Below, piece by piece: positions 7,050 through 16,786 of a stretch of DNA of 64,000 bases. Origin of the DNA: Bradyrhizobium sp. AUGA SZCCT0176. Lineage in GTDB: Bacteria > Pseudomonadota > Alphaproteobacteria > Rhizobiales > Xanthobacteraceae. Every line of letters starts with the position of its first letter. The first letter of the stretch is position 1. The stretch covers positions 1-64,000 of the forward strand of contig NZ_JAFCMB010000022.1 of assembly GCF_018130145.1 (NCBI RefSeq), given 5' to 3'. Under the pieces are notes generated by a model. The model was given only the letters and a program-made list of their open reading frames with translations, searched no databases and was not told the DNA's origin. Made by a program: the position numbers and the translations under genes.

Positions 7050-9464
7050 ATGGCTTTCGCAACGACTACCGCGCGCCCGCGCTTGTTATACGTGGTAAAC
7101 GAAGACTTCGCGTTTTTGCTCAACCGGCTGCCGATGGCGAGAGCTGCGCGCGCCGCAGGCTATGAAGTGCACGTGGCTACGCGCGTCGACAAAGGCGCAA
7201 CAGCCATAGAAGCAGAGGGCTTCACGCTTCATCGGATCCCATTCCGCCGAGGCGGATTATCTCCATTTGCTGCAATACCGACCATCGCTGCGCTTCGACG
7301 GCTTGAAAGCAAGATCAGGCCGCAGATCGTTCATCACTCCGGTTTGCAATGCTGCGTGTATGGATCGATTGCAGCTTTGGGAAGAAGAATCCCGCTTGTT
7401 AACGCAATCACCGGCCTGGGCTACATCTTTACCTCGGTGACTTGGCGAACACGGCTTCTGAAACGAAGCATGGCTACTCTCCTTCCCTGGCTCTTCAACA
7501 GGGAGCAAAGCGTTGTTCTCGTCCAGAATCCCGACGATCTGTCCGCTCTCGAAAGCCTTGGAATAGAGCACGGTCGAACTGTCCTGATCCCCGGATCCGG
7601 CGTCGACACTGATGTGTTGCAGCCACTGCCGGAGCCGAGTGGCCCAATTACAATGGGGTTCGCCGGGCGCTTGTTAACCGACAAAGGAATTCGGGCGCTG
7701 GTAGCCGCCCACGGCATCTTGCGAGAACAAGGTCACGATATAAACCTGATCATTGCCGGTAATCCCGATCCAGCCAACCCCGCCTCGGTCCAGGTTGAAG
7801 AAGCGCAGGAATGGAGCCAGCGGCCGGGAATCACCTGGCTTGGGCACATCGACGATATCGTCTCGCTTTGGCAGCGTTGCCATTTTGCCGTCTTGCCATC
7901 GCATCGAGAAGGCCTGCCGATGAGTCTGCTGGAAGCGGCAGCCTGCGGCAGAGCGATGATTGCTACCGACGCTCCCGGCTGCCGCGAAGTTGTCATCCAT
8001 GATCAGACCGGCGTCCTGGTGCCTATCGAGGATCCATTGGCACTTGCTGCGGCGATCCTTGGCCTGGCGAACTCGTCCCAGCTTCGCGACCGTTACGGAC
8101 AAGCTGCGAGAAAGCTCGTCGTCGAAAAGCTGTCAGCCAAAATCATCGGGGCCTCAGTCGTCGAACTCTACGACGGGCTCACGCGAAATCGGCACCAGCA
8201 TCGGGCGCCAGACGGATCGATACTGCCGATTCCCCAGGTGCAGAGCGCTGGGAAAATCCTGCTCGTTTCCCAGCATTATGCCCCGTTTCCGAGTACGACC
8301 TCGGCCTACATGACTGAGATCGCCGAGGAGTTGGCTCGCGACTGCGACGTCACCGTTCTGTCGGGCTCGCCCGGCTCCAACTCGAAGGCGCCCCCGAAGT
8401 CATCCTTCCCCACAATTATTGAGATAAAGAGCTGGTGGCCAGGAAAATCAGCGCTGGTTTCGAGATCGCTTGCCGCAGTCCTGTTCGCATTACAGGTGTT
8501 CTTTGCCATCCTGAAGCACGCCCGCCGCGAGGACGCCATCCTTTGCGTTACGACGCCTTTCACAGTTCCGTACGCCGTAACTGTAGCAGCGAGGCTCCGC
8601 AATATCCCCGCGGCACTTATTATTCATGACTTCTATCCGGACACGCTTGTCATGGCCGGTATTCTGCATCCCCGCTCCATAGTAACAAAAATCATGCGTT
8701 GGGCGAACTCTGTCTTGTTCAAATGGCTCGACGCTGTCGTCACCATCGGGCGCGACATGAATGTGCTGTTGATGGCCTATCCACGCATGCAGCCAAGCAA
8801 GATCGTCTTTATCCCGAATTGGCCAACGCTTCCTATTCAACATCGAGTTGTCACCGAAAATTCCTTTCGTATCCGCTGCGGAAGCAAATTTCTGGTGGCC
8901 ATGTCTGGAAACGCGGGATTCACTCACGACCCCAACTCCGTGTTCGAAGCTGCTCGAATACTGGAACACAATACGGACATTCACTTCCTGTTTTCGGGCG
9001 AGGGCGTCGGCTGGACCACATTGAAGAAAAGGCAGGCGGCGACCCCCCTGCGTAACGTCACTTTGATTGAGCGCGTACCCGAAGCGGAGCTGGAAGAATT
9101 CTTGTCGGCTGCCGACATTTGGATAATCCCGTATCGTAAAAACAATACCGGCGTGTCTGTACCAAGCCGGATCTACAATCTGCTCGCTGTGGGACGACCA
9201 GTTATAATCTGCTCCGAGCCAGATGCGGAGGCTGCTCTTCTCGTGCAGGAACATGACTTGGGCTGGGTGGTACAACCCGAAGATCCTGCCGCAATTGCTC
9301 GTACCGTCGAGTTTGCAGCTTCGGCCGCCGGCAATACCCAAGAGAAGGGTCGGCGGGCGACCGAGATTGCCCGTAGCTATGCACGACCAACCGCGTTGAA
9401 CTCATACCGGCAACTGATGCATCGGCTTCTGAACAAAGACGCTGCTGTGTCCGATGACAGATGA
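7050..9464 (+). CDS. Two-domain glycosyltransferase (GT4 + GT4 fusion)
   Basis: An 804-residue protein made of two complete GT-B glycosyltransferases in tandem. Residues about 8-385 are a GT4 of the PglA/TuaC kind, with GFAGRLLTDKGI and the acceptor/donor loop SHREGLPMSLLEAAACG. Residues about 400-800 are a second GT4 of the WbuB kind, starting GKILLVSQHYAPFPSTTSAY and containing IPYRKNNTGVSVPSRIYNLL. A short linker (RNRHQHRAPDGS) joins them. Most relatives are encoded separately, so two successive sugar transfers may be channelled. The ATG at 7050 is chosen because homology begins right after it; no strong ribosome site precedes it, and a GTG at 7041 and an ATG at 6909 are alternatives. First gene of the polysaccharide cluster. 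Confidence 0.88.
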   Translation: MAFATTTARPRLLYVVNEDFAFLLNRLPMARAARAAGYEVHVATRVDKGATAIEAEGFTLHRIPFRRGGLSPFAAIPTIAALRRLESKIRPQIVHHSGLQCCVYGSIAALGRRIPLVNAITGLGYIFTSVTWRTRLLKRSMATLLPWLFNREQSVVLVQNPDDLSALESLGIEHGRTVLIPGSGVDTDVLQPLPEPSGPITMGFAGRLLTDKGIRALVAAHGILREQGHDINLIIAGNPDPANPASVQVEEAQEWSQRPGITWLGHIDDIVSLWQRCHFAVLPSHREGLPMSLLEAAACGRAMIATDAPGCREVVIHDQTGVLVPIEDPLALAAAILGLANSSQLRDRYGQAARKLVVEKLSAKIIGASVVELYDGLTRNRHQHRAPDGSILPIPQVQSAGKILLVSQHYAPFPSTTSAYMTEIAEELARDCDVTVLSGSPGSNSKAPPKSSFPTIIEIKSWWPGKSALVSRSLAAVLFALQVFFAILKHARREDAILCVTTPFTVPYAVTVAARLRNIPAALIIHDFYPDTLVMAGILHPRSIVTKIMRWANSVLFKWLDAVVTIGRDMNVLLMAYPRMQPSKIVFIPNWPTLPIQHRVVTENSFRIRCGSKFLVAMSGNAGFTHDPNSVFEAARILEHNTDIHFLFSGEGVGWTTLKKRQAATPLRNVTLIERVPEAELEEFLSAADIWIIPYRKNNTGVSVPSRIYNLLAVGRPVIICSEPDAEAALLVQEHDLGWVVQPEDPAAIARTVEFAASAAGNTQEKGRRATEIARSYARPTALNSYRQLMHRLLNKDAAVSDDR

Positions 9465-9613
9465 GATCGCTCGCAGCTCGGGACAAATCAGGGAACGCTA
9501 ACGCCCCCGAAGGCATGACTTTTAGCTGTTGACTCTCGTAGAGGTTTATTTCTTATCCAGAGAGTGCGCTCCAATCAGCCATTCGAAACTTTTCACTCCA
9601 AGGCACGCTTGTT

Positions 9614-10564
9614 ATGACTAAAGGTCTGGTTTTGGTAACGGGCGGGAACGGATACGTGGGCCGGGAGTTGGTGCGCCAGCTGATCGCCCAGCGAGATTGC
9701 GAAGTCCACGTATTGGACAATATGGCCAGCGGTGAACATCGTCTGGCGCAAATGGACGAGCAAGCTTTCGTACTGCACCGGCAGGATATCCGGGATGCGG
9801 ATGCGGTTTCGGAATTGCTCAAGAAGATACAGCCGTCGATAATCTATCATTTGGCTGCAGTTCATTTCATTCCAGCATGCGAAGCCGAACCCGGGAATGC
9901 GGTCGCAATCAACGTGGCGGGAACCGTCAATCTGCTGAACGCAACCCCGGCCGGGACCAAGTTCGTCTTCGCTTCATCGGCCGCCGTCTACCGACCATTG
10001 CCCGACGCGCATCTGGAACGCGACGAAGACCTCGGCCCGGTCGATGTCTACGGCTACACAAAATTGCACGGCGAGCATTTTGTCAGGCATTACCACAACC
10101 AAAACAAGGTCCGCGGCATCATCGTCAGACTTTTCAACGTCGTCGGGCCCGGTGAGACCAACCCGCATCTCGTACCGGCGATCATCAGCCAGCTCGCTTC
10201 CGGTAACCACCAACTGGCCTTGGGAAACCTGTTCCCCCACCGGGATTACATCGACGTCAGCGACGTTGGTTCCGGATTCCGCGCGCTCGCCAGACACGAT
10301 GATTTCGAGGGCGGCCCGCTGATTTCGAATCTTGGCACTGGCAACACACACTCCGTGGGTGACGTCGTCGCGACGATCGGAACAGCGGCCGGAGTGACGC
10401 TCGACATTCAACAGGACCCGCTTCGTATGCGCGCTGTCGATCGTCCGATGCTGAAGGCGTCAACCCAGAAACTGAAACAAATTACCGGCTGGACACCGTC
10501 TATTTCACTTGCCGAAAGCATGCATCGCGCATGGACAAATCGGATGGAGGATGGACTAACGTGA
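9614..10564 (+). CDS. NAD-dependent nucleotide-sugar epimerase/dehydratase (extended SDR)
   Basis: A 316-residue extended short-chain dehydrogenase that modifies an NDP-sugar, most like UDP-glucose/GlcNAc 4-epimerases. The Rossmann motif TGGNGYVG covers residues 9-16. Ser121/Ser122 (FASSAAVY) with Tyr146 and Lys150 (YGYTK) form the catalytic set. The stop overlaps the next gene's GTG start (GTGA), so the two are translationally coupled. Substrate is uncertain; 4-epimerase is the most conservative reading, and it could make a galacto-configured precursor for the glycan. Confidence 0.85.
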   Translation: MTKGLVLVTGGNGYVGRELVRQLIAQRDCEVHVLDNMASGEHRLAQMDEQAFVLHRQDIRDADAVSELLKKIQPSIIYHLAAVHFIPACEAEPGNAVAINVAGTVNLLNATPAGTKFVFASSAAVYRPLPDAHLERDEDLGPVDVYGYTKLHGEHFVRHYHNQNKVRGIIVRLFNVVGPGETNPHLVPAIISQLASGNHQLALGNLFPHRDYIDVSDVGSGFRALARHDDFEGGPLISNLGTGNTHSVGDVVATIGTAAGVTLDIQQDPLRMRAVDRPMLKASTQKLKQITGWTPSISLAESMHRAWTNRMEDGLT

Positions 10565-11784
10565 CGGCCACCAAGCTGCGCGTTGGCGCGGTCGTCATCA
10601 CACCACCGACATTCAAGGCAAGCGGAGGGGTATCGGCGGCGATCCAATTGACCGAGCGAATCGCAAAGCAGATCGACAGCCCGCTGTTGCTGATGGCCGA
10701 GGAAAACGGCGAAACCGTCGAGAACGGCCTGCGCATCGTTCGTCACAAAGCAGCAAATTCCCTCCTGCCCCTGCGGCGCGTTCTGCCCCGGCAAGCTGTC
10801 ACTCTCGCATGGCGTGCGAATATCAAGCCGTGGCTTCGCGAGGGACGGTTCGATGTGGTTCATTTTCACAATCCACATCCACCGGGTGCGCTCAAGGCTG
10901 CGGCGCGGGCCTGCGACGAGCTAAAAATCCCCTACGTTATTTCAACGCACGGGTTCATCGAATTCAATGAATTCTCACAAGGCTTTGGTGCCCCTGCCTG
11001 GCAAAAGCCCTTGCTGGAATTGCTGGTGCGTCGGCCGGTGGTACACGTGGCGCAGAACGCAGCGAGAGTCCTGATGCTCTCGCCCCAGGAGGAACCCATT
11101 CTATCCGGCATGGGGGTCCATCCTCGCAATCTTCGCGTCGTATCCAATGGCGTGGACCCCTACTTCACGATTCCTGTTTCAGAGGCCGAGCGGCAACGAC
11201 TGGTCGCACGCTTCGCTCTTCCGACGGACCGTCCACTCATGCTGTATGTGGGTAACCACACGGCAAACAAGGGCCTGGACGTACTGCTCAGGGCCCTGCC
11301 CCTGATGCGCGAAAAGGCTGTGGCTGTTGTCGCCGGTGCTATCCGCTCGCAGAAGGAGCATGCGCAGCTGCTTGCTGACAACGGCATGCCTGCCGGCAGT
11401 GAAAAGATTCTATTCACCGATTTCATCACCCGCGAAGAATTGCGCGCCCTCTATCAGAGCGTCGACTTGTTCGTCTTTCCTTCGCGCGCCGATACGTTGC
11501 CACTTGTCATTCTGGAAGCCATGGCCAGCGGCCTGCCGGTCGTTTCGACCTTGATTGGCGGAATTCCATTCGAAGTTTCCGCCGACACAGGGATCTTGAT
11601 GAAGCCCGGCGATCCCGCGGCACTCGCTTCGGCGCTGGACCGGCTGTGTGCCGACCAACCGCTCCGCAAGGCGATGGGCGATGCCGGACGCGCACGTGTC
11701 ACTCAGCTCTTCAACTGGGAGAGATCGGCAGAACAGGCCGTGGCCATCTACGACGATGTCGTTTCCAACAAGACGTCGCAATAG
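10561..11784 (+). CDS. Glycosyltransferase family 4
   Basis: A 407-residue GT-B glycosyltransferase, cytoplasmic or membrane-associated, adding a sugar to the lipid-linked unit. The N-domain opens with VVITPPTFKASGGVSAAIQ (acceptor side). The C-domain has LMLYVGNHTANKGLDVLL and the donor-binding segment FPSRADTLPLVILEAMASG with the paired acidic residues of GT4. The GTG at 10561 is preferred over the ATG at 10531 because it makes the common 4-nt GTGA overlap with the epimerase stop. It converges with the methyltransferase gene 29 nt further on. Confidence 0.9.
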   Translation: MTATKLRVGAVVITPPTFKASGGVSAAIQLTERIAKQIDSPLLLMAEENGETVENGLRIVRHKAANSLLPLRRVLPRQAVTLAWRANIKPWLREGRFDVVHFHNPHPPGALKAAARACDELKIPYVISTHGFIEFNEFSQGFGAPAWQKPLLELLVRRPVVHVAQNAARVLMLSPQEEPILSGMGVHPRNLRVVSNGVDPYFTIPVSEAERQRLVARFALPTDRPLMLYVGNHTANKGLDVLLRALPLMREKAVAVVAGAIRSQKEHAQLLADNGMPAGSEKILFTDFITREELRALYQSVDLFVFPSRADTLPLVILEAMASGLPVVSTLIGGIPFEVSADTGILMKPGDPAALASALDRLCADQPLRKAMGDAGRARVTQLFNWERSAEQAVAIYDDVVSNKTSQ

Positions 11785-11813
11785 TTCTTAATGAGAGATG
11801 GCCGACATTGGCT

Positions 11814-12668
11814 TCATTGCCCCGGCTTGTATCCCACAAACGAATAGAGTCGACCGGGCCGGTTGTCGAATTGTTCGGCGATCAACAGCATGAACCTGAA
11901 TATGCGGTCATGACTCAGGAGCGCCCGCCAGCCCGGGAGGGGAAGCTTGGCCGAAAGCCGTGAGACTACAGCCGATCGCAAGCTGTCAATGGTGTAAGGA
12001 AACAAGTTGATCGGGCTTGTAAGGGGCGGAAGTATCTCGAGCGGCTCAAAGCCGGCAGCGCGCAACGCGCCAACGTACCGATCAAGACGAAAGGCGTTTT
12101 CACCGCCATAGAGCCGATGCAGCGGATGCTGGTCCAGGAACTTCTGAAGGTCGGAATCACGGCTAATGACGTGTTCGCGGGCGGCAACCGCAATGCCACC
12201 CGGTTTCAGCACGCGATAGATTTCACGGCATGCAGCTTCCAGATTGGTCGTGTGATGAAGCACCGCTCGCGCAAACACCACATCGAAGCTCGCATCAGCA
12301 AACGGCAGCCGCTCGGAAACTTCCTCGACGATGTCAATGGCAATTCCGGCATCGCGTGCGAGCATGCGTATCGCCGCGGCGCCAACAATCTTGCTCGGGT
12401 CGGGCTCAAGCGCCGTGACTGCGAAACCATCACGGGCCAGTGCGTAGCTGGCGATACCACGGCCAGCTCCGATATCGAGCGCTCGGCCACGACGACCATG
12501 CAAAATTTTGGAGACGGCGCGCCACTCTTCCGATGCATGGTAACGCGCCGCGGCATCCACCAATGGGTCATCGTAGTATGCGTCGCGCGCAACTTGCTGC
12601 TGCTCGGGTTGATTTCGAAACCAGACGACCGCCTCTTCCCAGGACGACAGCTTGGGATCAGCGTTCAT
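11814..12668 (-). CDS. SAM-dependent class I methyltransferase
   Basis: A 284-residue methyltransferase with the UbiE/type-11 fold. The SAM motif I is ALDIGAGRGIASYALA, motif II is VTALEPDPSK, and a later FDVVFARAVLHHT segment holds the post-motif acidic/His residues. The ATG at 12668 was chosen over the upstream Met because that extension lies inside the acetyltransferase gene. It then overlaps that gene by 11 nt. Placed in the polysaccharide cluster, it probably O-methylates a sugar or caps the chain. A role on a lipid or small molecule cannot be excluded. Confidence 0.82.
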   Translation of the reverse strand: MNADPKLSSWEEAVVWFRNQPEQQQVARDAYYDDPLVDAAARYHASEEWRAVSKILHGRRGRALDIGAGRGIASYALARDGFAVTALEPDPSKIVGAAAIRMLARDAGIAIDIVEEVSERLPFADASFDVVFARAVLHHTTNLEAACREIYRVLKPGGIAVAAREHVISRDSDLQKFLDQHPLHRLYGGENAFRLDRYVGALRAAGFEPLEILPPLTSPINLFPYTIDSLRSAVVSRLSAKLPLPGWRALLSHDRIFRFMLLIAEQFDNRPGRLYSFVGYKPGQ

Positions 12669-13227
12669 CGGGCGATAGCTCCCTGACAACGACCGCGGGA
12701 TTTCCCGCTGCGATCGAGAACGCCGGCACATCCCTGGTCACGACCGCCCCGGCCGCGACGATCGCACCTTGCCCGACGGTGACGCCGCGCAGCACAAAGG
12801 CACCCGCGCCTATCCAGGCGTCGTCGTGAATCGTAACAGGCTGCTCGCCCAACGCCAGCTTACGCGGATGGCCACGCTCAAATATTTCCTTGGCCTGCTG
12901 GTGTCGTTGCGAGGCTTGCAGCGGATGCGTAAGGTTATCGAATATGTTGACGGAATGAGAGATCAGAACGCGATGTCCGATTTCGATCGATACCGCGGAC
13001 CAAATGCGAGTTCCGTCTCCGACATAGCACCAATCGCCCAGCACAATTCTTCCCCCGTGCCCGAACGTCATCAGCTCGCCGCGCACAAATGTATCGCTGC
13101 CAATCAGAATACGATCGGAGTCGCCGGCGGCATTTTTGATGCGTGCCGCTTGACTGAGGCGCGACCTGGCACCGACCCTGCAGGTTGCACGCCCCAGGAT
13201 CTGCTGGGCTAGACGATGAAGGTTCAT
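12658..13227 (-). CDS. Left-handed beta-helix acyltransferase (maltose/galactoside acetyltransferase-like)
   Basis: A 189-residue hexapeptide-repeat (LbH) acyltransferase. The I-G-x-x-x-x/V hexad pattern is clear from residue 45 on (IVLGDW, IEIGHR, VTIHDDAWIGAGAFV, VTVGQGAIVAAGAVV). It ends in the usual AGNPAVVV segment. The conserved His in LISHSVNIFD is a good candidate catalytic residue. The ATG at 13227 (MNLHRL) is used because the long open frame upstream has no family content. It shares an 11-nt overlap with the methyltransferase. Likely O-acetylates the surface glycan with acetyl-CoA. Confidence 0.85.
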   Translation of the reverse strand: MNLHRLAQQILGRATCRVGARSRLSQAARIKNAAGDSDRILIGSDTFVRGELMTFGHGGRIVLGDWCYVGDGTRIWSAVSIEIGHRVLISHSVNIFDNLTHPLQASQRHQQAKEIFERGHPRKLALGEQPVTIHDDAWIGAGAFVLRGVTVGQGAIVAAGAVVTRDVPAFSIAAGNPAVVVRELSPDER

Positions 13228-13267
13228 GGAGTTCAACTGCGCTATTGGCCGGGAGTAATTAGCACGA

Positions 13268-14356
13268 TCATAACTGCCCGACGAGATCAACAAAGCTCTT
13301 CCATTGCAACGGCTTACTGTAGGCGGCGGTGACCCTTTCGCGACCGAGCGAGGCAATCCTCGACGATTCATCCCCGTCCGCCAGCCGCTCCTCGATGAGG
13401 GTAAGCGCTTCCTCGGGCGAGCCATAGGTCGCGATTGTGACGCCAGGTTCCATCGCCTCTGGGTACCGGCCGTCATCTGACACCAGCAAGGCACCGCACC
13501 CCATGGCCTCGAAGCATCTCATATTGCCGCGATCCGCTCCCGCCATATCGATCGCCCCGTTGAGCACGATCTTGGATCGCCCGATGAGATCATAGAGCTG
13601 CCGTCCAAAGACCGGTGGTCTGGCAATTTTCGATATGGCGCGAGGACGGCGATGCTTCTTCAGGGGCGGCAAAAACCCGAGAGCGGTTTCGGCGAGCTGC
13701 GTCAGACGCGATGCGTCAAGGCAGAACACCACGTTCCGTCTCTCGGCGAGTGCAGCGACCCGCTCCAAAATGCCCGCACGACGCGAATGGTGTCGGGAGT
13801 AACCGCCAACGAACAACACGTCGATAGGTCGATCGCCGCGACCATATTGATCCATCAGCGGATCAATCGCCGGAAAAAACGGCGCAACACTGCAGCCTTT
13901 CCGTCGCCAGTCATCAAGAATAGAGGGGAAATTACTGACAACAGCATCATAGGCCGACAGATCGACGCCACCCGACGGCGCAGCGCGCCAGCATACGGCT
14001 TTCCTTACACATCCGGGCAGCTTGCGAACAAAGCTGCTGCTGTAGCGGATCGGATCCAGATTGTAGAACACGTCAGCGCGGTGATGTTCGATCTGCGCCA
14101 GAAGAATGTCCTCCGACGCGCTCGCCGATGCCATTCCGTGCTCGCGCGCCCAGTACGTCTGCAGCGTCTTGTCATTGGCATTGGTAAAAAATGCATCGGG
14201 CGACCGATCGATGACCGGCTGGAGGAAATGCAATACACCGAACCTGTCGTCCATGAATACGCGCAGCCGATCGTCGAAGCTAACAGCCCCGGCCGCAAGA
14301 CCATCAAAATGCTGCAGGTAAGATGGGTAAAGAGCGCTATTCTGAAATAACCGCAT
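13268..14356 (-). CDS. Glycosyltransferase, CgeB/Glyco_trans_1_2-like
   Basis: A 362-residue putative glycosyltransferase. The C-terminal half carries the recognisable part: IDVLFVGGYSRHHSRRAGIL near residue 180, then GNMRCFEAMGCGALLVSDDG near 275, typical of the CgeB-like GT1-related family. The N-terminal half is divergent and begins FQNSALYPSYLQHFDG. The start has no clear ribosome site, so its first residues are uncertain. It precedes the acetyltransferase by 40 nt on the same strand, giving a GT > acetyltransferase > methyltransferase set. Confidence 0.75.
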   Translation of the reverse strand: MRLFQNSALYPSYLQHFDGLAAGAVSFDDRLRVFMDDRFGVLHFLQPVIDRSPDAFFTNANDKTLQTYWAREHGMASASASEDILLAQIEHHRADVFYNLDPIRYSSSFVRKLPGCVRKAVCWRAAPSGGVDLSAYDAVVSNFPSILDDWRRKGCSVAPFFPAIDPLMDQYGRGDRPIDVLFVGGYSRHHSRRAGILERVAALAERRNVVFCLDASRLTQLAETALGFLPPLKKHRRPRAISKIARPPVFGRQLYDLIGRSKIVLNGAIDMAGADRGNMRCFEAMGCGALLVSDDGRYPEAMEPGVTIATYGSPEEALTLIEERLADGDESSRIASLGRERVTAAYSKPLQWKSFVDLVGQL

Positions 14357-14541
14357 TCAAGGGGGTCCACGAAAGGATGCCCTCAGATAGCAAACTGCAC
14401 ACGAATAACAACACTCAACGCGCCTATAGCTCACATACAGCAACCGACCATTGGTGCGACCGCAGTTGACACCCCCATGTGCTGCTGCGAAATAGGCCAG
14501 TTTTCGCTTCAGGCGGCGGGTATACGAGACCGGAATAGCGC

Positions 14542-15267
14542 ATGAGCAGCAAGAATACCGTGGGCCACCAGCTCGAAACAGAGTCGATCTATTCCAACGC
14601 GGAGTATCTTGCGCACAATCCCACCTGGCATGCCGAGGATTCAGCCTGGAAGGCCGGCAAGATATGCAGCACCCTGCGCAGAAACAATCTCAATCCTTCC
14701 CGGATTGCAGAAATCGGCTGCGGCGCGGGCGAGATCTTGGTGCAGCTCAAGGCGCTCCTGCCCGAAAGCACTTTCGTCGGCTATGAGATGTCCGGGCAAG
14801 CCTTCGAGCTGGCGCGAAAGCGCGAACGTCCCGGCGTACACTATGTCAACACCAACATGCTGGACGAAAACGTCCACTTCGACGCCCTGCTGTGCATTGA
14901 TGTGTTCGAGCATGTCGACGACTATATCGGATTCATCAAATCGATCCGCAGCTACGCGGATTACAAGGTTTTTCACATCCCGCTCGATCTATCGGTCTTT
15001 GCGGTGGCGCGGAGCGATACGCTGCTGGACGCACGGCGACGCGTGGGGCACCTGCACTATTTCACCAAGGAAACTGCGATCGAGACGATCAGGTACTGCG
15101 GCTACGAGATAATCGACACCGATTTCACCGCGCGAGCAGTTGAACTTGACAGCAGCAGGTTACGCACCAACCTGATGAAGCTACCGCGCGCGCTGTTATC
15201 AAAAGTCTCGCCGGATCTTGCCGCCCGTATTTTGGGAGGCTGGTCGCTGATGGTGTTGGCCAAGTAG
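14542..15267 (+). CDS. SAM-dependent methyltransferase (polysaccharide cluster)
   Basis: A 241-residue class I methyltransferase. Motif I is IAEIGCGAGEIL, followed by FVGYEMSGQAFELA (motif II) and ALLCIDVFEHVDDY (motif III region). The acidic and aromatic residues in those positions are intact. The C-terminal part (LHYFTKETAIETIRYCGYEI) resembles methyltransferases of O-antigen and capsule clusters. It is transcribed alone on the plus strand, divergent from the CgeB-like gene and convergent with the Wzy gene, with only 2 nt between stop codons. Target sugar unknown. Confidence 0.85.
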   Translation: MSSKNTVGHQLETESIYSNAEYLAHNPTWHAEDSAWKAGKICSTLRRNNLNPSRIAEIGCGAGEILVQLKALLPESTFVGYEMSGQAFELARKRERPGVHYVNTNMLDENVHFDALLCIDVFEHVDDYIGFIKSIRSYADYKVFHIPLDLSVFAVARSDTLLDARRRVGHLHYFTKETAIETIRYCGYEIIDTDFTARAVELDSSRLRTNLMKLPRALLSKVSPDLAARILGGWSLMVLAK

Positions 15268-15269
15268 AC

Positions 15270-16667
15270 TTACGTGCCAATTCCTGCCGGTTTCGCATCC
15301 AGCCTCGAGTTCCTATTCATAATTTTTATTATTCCGACAATGCCCCCCGCGACGAGCGGCGCAAGCAACAATCCTCCCGATAGAAATGCGGTGTTGAGTG
15401 CGCTCACGAGCAGCGTGAGAACTCCACCGAAGGCCGCAGCCATCATCGCAATACCGACCGCGGTTTTACCCTTTACCAGATAGATCAAGTCAATCAGCCG
15501 ACAGGCAGCGCTCGCCAGCGCGCTGAATACGATCACACCGCCATACGAAAAATCGACCCAGGCATCGGCAATGAAGAGCGCGTTGCTGGTGGCGTCTTTG
15601 GTATTGTGCCAAAGCTGCGAAATGATCGTAAACGCAGGGACGTAGTCAAGTCCCATCATCGCTGCCAGCGGCCTGATATTCGCGCCCCAGGTGTGAGGAT
15701 ACTTGGACGGAAAAGCGCCGAACGTCTCGAGAGCCGACTCGCTTGGCACTTCAAATATCCGGTAATACAGAAATCCCAAAGCGCCGAAATTGTCGTAGAC
15801 GGATATCGTGAGCCTGACGACGACGTACAGGATCAGAATGATTGCAGAAAGGACGACAAGGGCGCTCCGCCAGGTCAGCTTGTTGCGAAACACAAGCAGG
15901 CCGGCCACGATCAACTGAACAAGGAAAAACGCAGGAGGCGCCTTGCTCAGGGTCTCGGATTTTCCGATCAAGACCGCAACAAGAAGCAAGCCCGCCACCA
16001 ATAGCAGACCCCATGAGCGGTTGACCCAGCCCGACAGCAGTCCCCATACGACCAACATCGGGGCCACTGCACCTAACGCAATGCGATAAAAATAGTTTGG
16101 GCTCCCCCCGTTGTTCAGACGGAACGCAGCCCTTGCTGCCTCGTCTCCGGTAATGGACAAAAACGATCCAATGGTCCCAAGGTGGCCCTCGCTGAAAGAG
16201 ATCCAAGCCAGGAACAAAGTCAAACAGACTGCGATCACCAGCAACACCGGAGTCCCGCCGACGCTGTCTCTCAGGGCTTGTGAATTCCAGTCGGCTAATG
16301 CGATTTTTAAAGACGCAGCCCGCCCTGGAATCAGGCGGTCAACAATTTCGACCCCGGCAACGACGCCGACGAACATCAAAGCAATCGAGATATTCATCGC
16401 AACGATGATTGCGCCGAAATCGGATGAGGCTGACTGAATCATGCTGTACATGACCGATTTGCCCCCCTCCGAGCCGGACAATCGAGCGATCAGCATCGCC
16501 TTTTCGCCCGATGACAGCAGGAAGCTGAGATATGCCGGTCCATAAATAAGAAGCAATGAGGCCAGCAACATCGTGGTCGCGGTCAGAAAGAGCCGCAGCC
16601 TGGCGCACAGATAGACTAAGGCACCGCATATCGCCAAGGCTGTCAACACATAGCTTGCCACGAGCAT
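15270..16667 (-). CDS. Wzy-like polysaccharide polymerase (polytopic membrane protein)
   Basis: A 465-residue inner-membrane protein with about ten to eleven hydrophobic segments and a longer periplasmic loop around residues 295-360. Wzy polymerases share this architecture rather than sequence. The location next to a Wzx flippase supports the call. The ATG at 16667 is chosen because GAGG sits 5 nt upstream; the GTG at 16682 is possible but has no ribosome site. It would link repeat units on the periplasmic side. A different role, such as a ligase, cannot be excluded from sequence alone. Confidence 0.7.
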   Translation of the reverse strand: MLVASYVLTALAICGALVYLCARLRLFLTATTMLLASLLLIYGPAYLSFLLSSGEKAMLIARLSGSEGGKSVMYSMIQSASSDFGAIIVAMNISIALMFVGVVAGVEIVDRLIPGRAASLKIALADWNSQALRDSVGGTPVLLVIAVCLTLFLAWISFSEGHLGTIGSFLSITGDEAARAAFRLNNGGSPNYFYRIALGAVAPMLVVWGLLSGWVNRSWGLLLVAGLLLVAVLIGKSETLSKAPPAFFLVQLIVAGLLVFRNKLTWRSALVVLSAIILILYVVVRLTISVYDNFGALGFLYYRIFEVPSESALETFGAFPSKYPHTWGANIRPLAAMMGLDYVPAFTIISQLWHNTKDATSNALFIADAWVDFSYGGVIVFSALASAACRLIDLIYLVKGKTAVGIAMMAAAFGGVLTLLVSALNTAFLSGGLLLAPLVAGGIVGIIKIMNRNSRLDAKPAGIGT

Positions 16668-16786
16668 GGTTACCTCGGCCACTGTCGGCGCTGCATCGAG
16701 CGCCGGGGAGTCGATGGAACTTCACAACCAGGAAGCAGCGAGCGGGAGTGAAGGGATTAGAAATAATCTTCTCTTTCAAGACGCCA

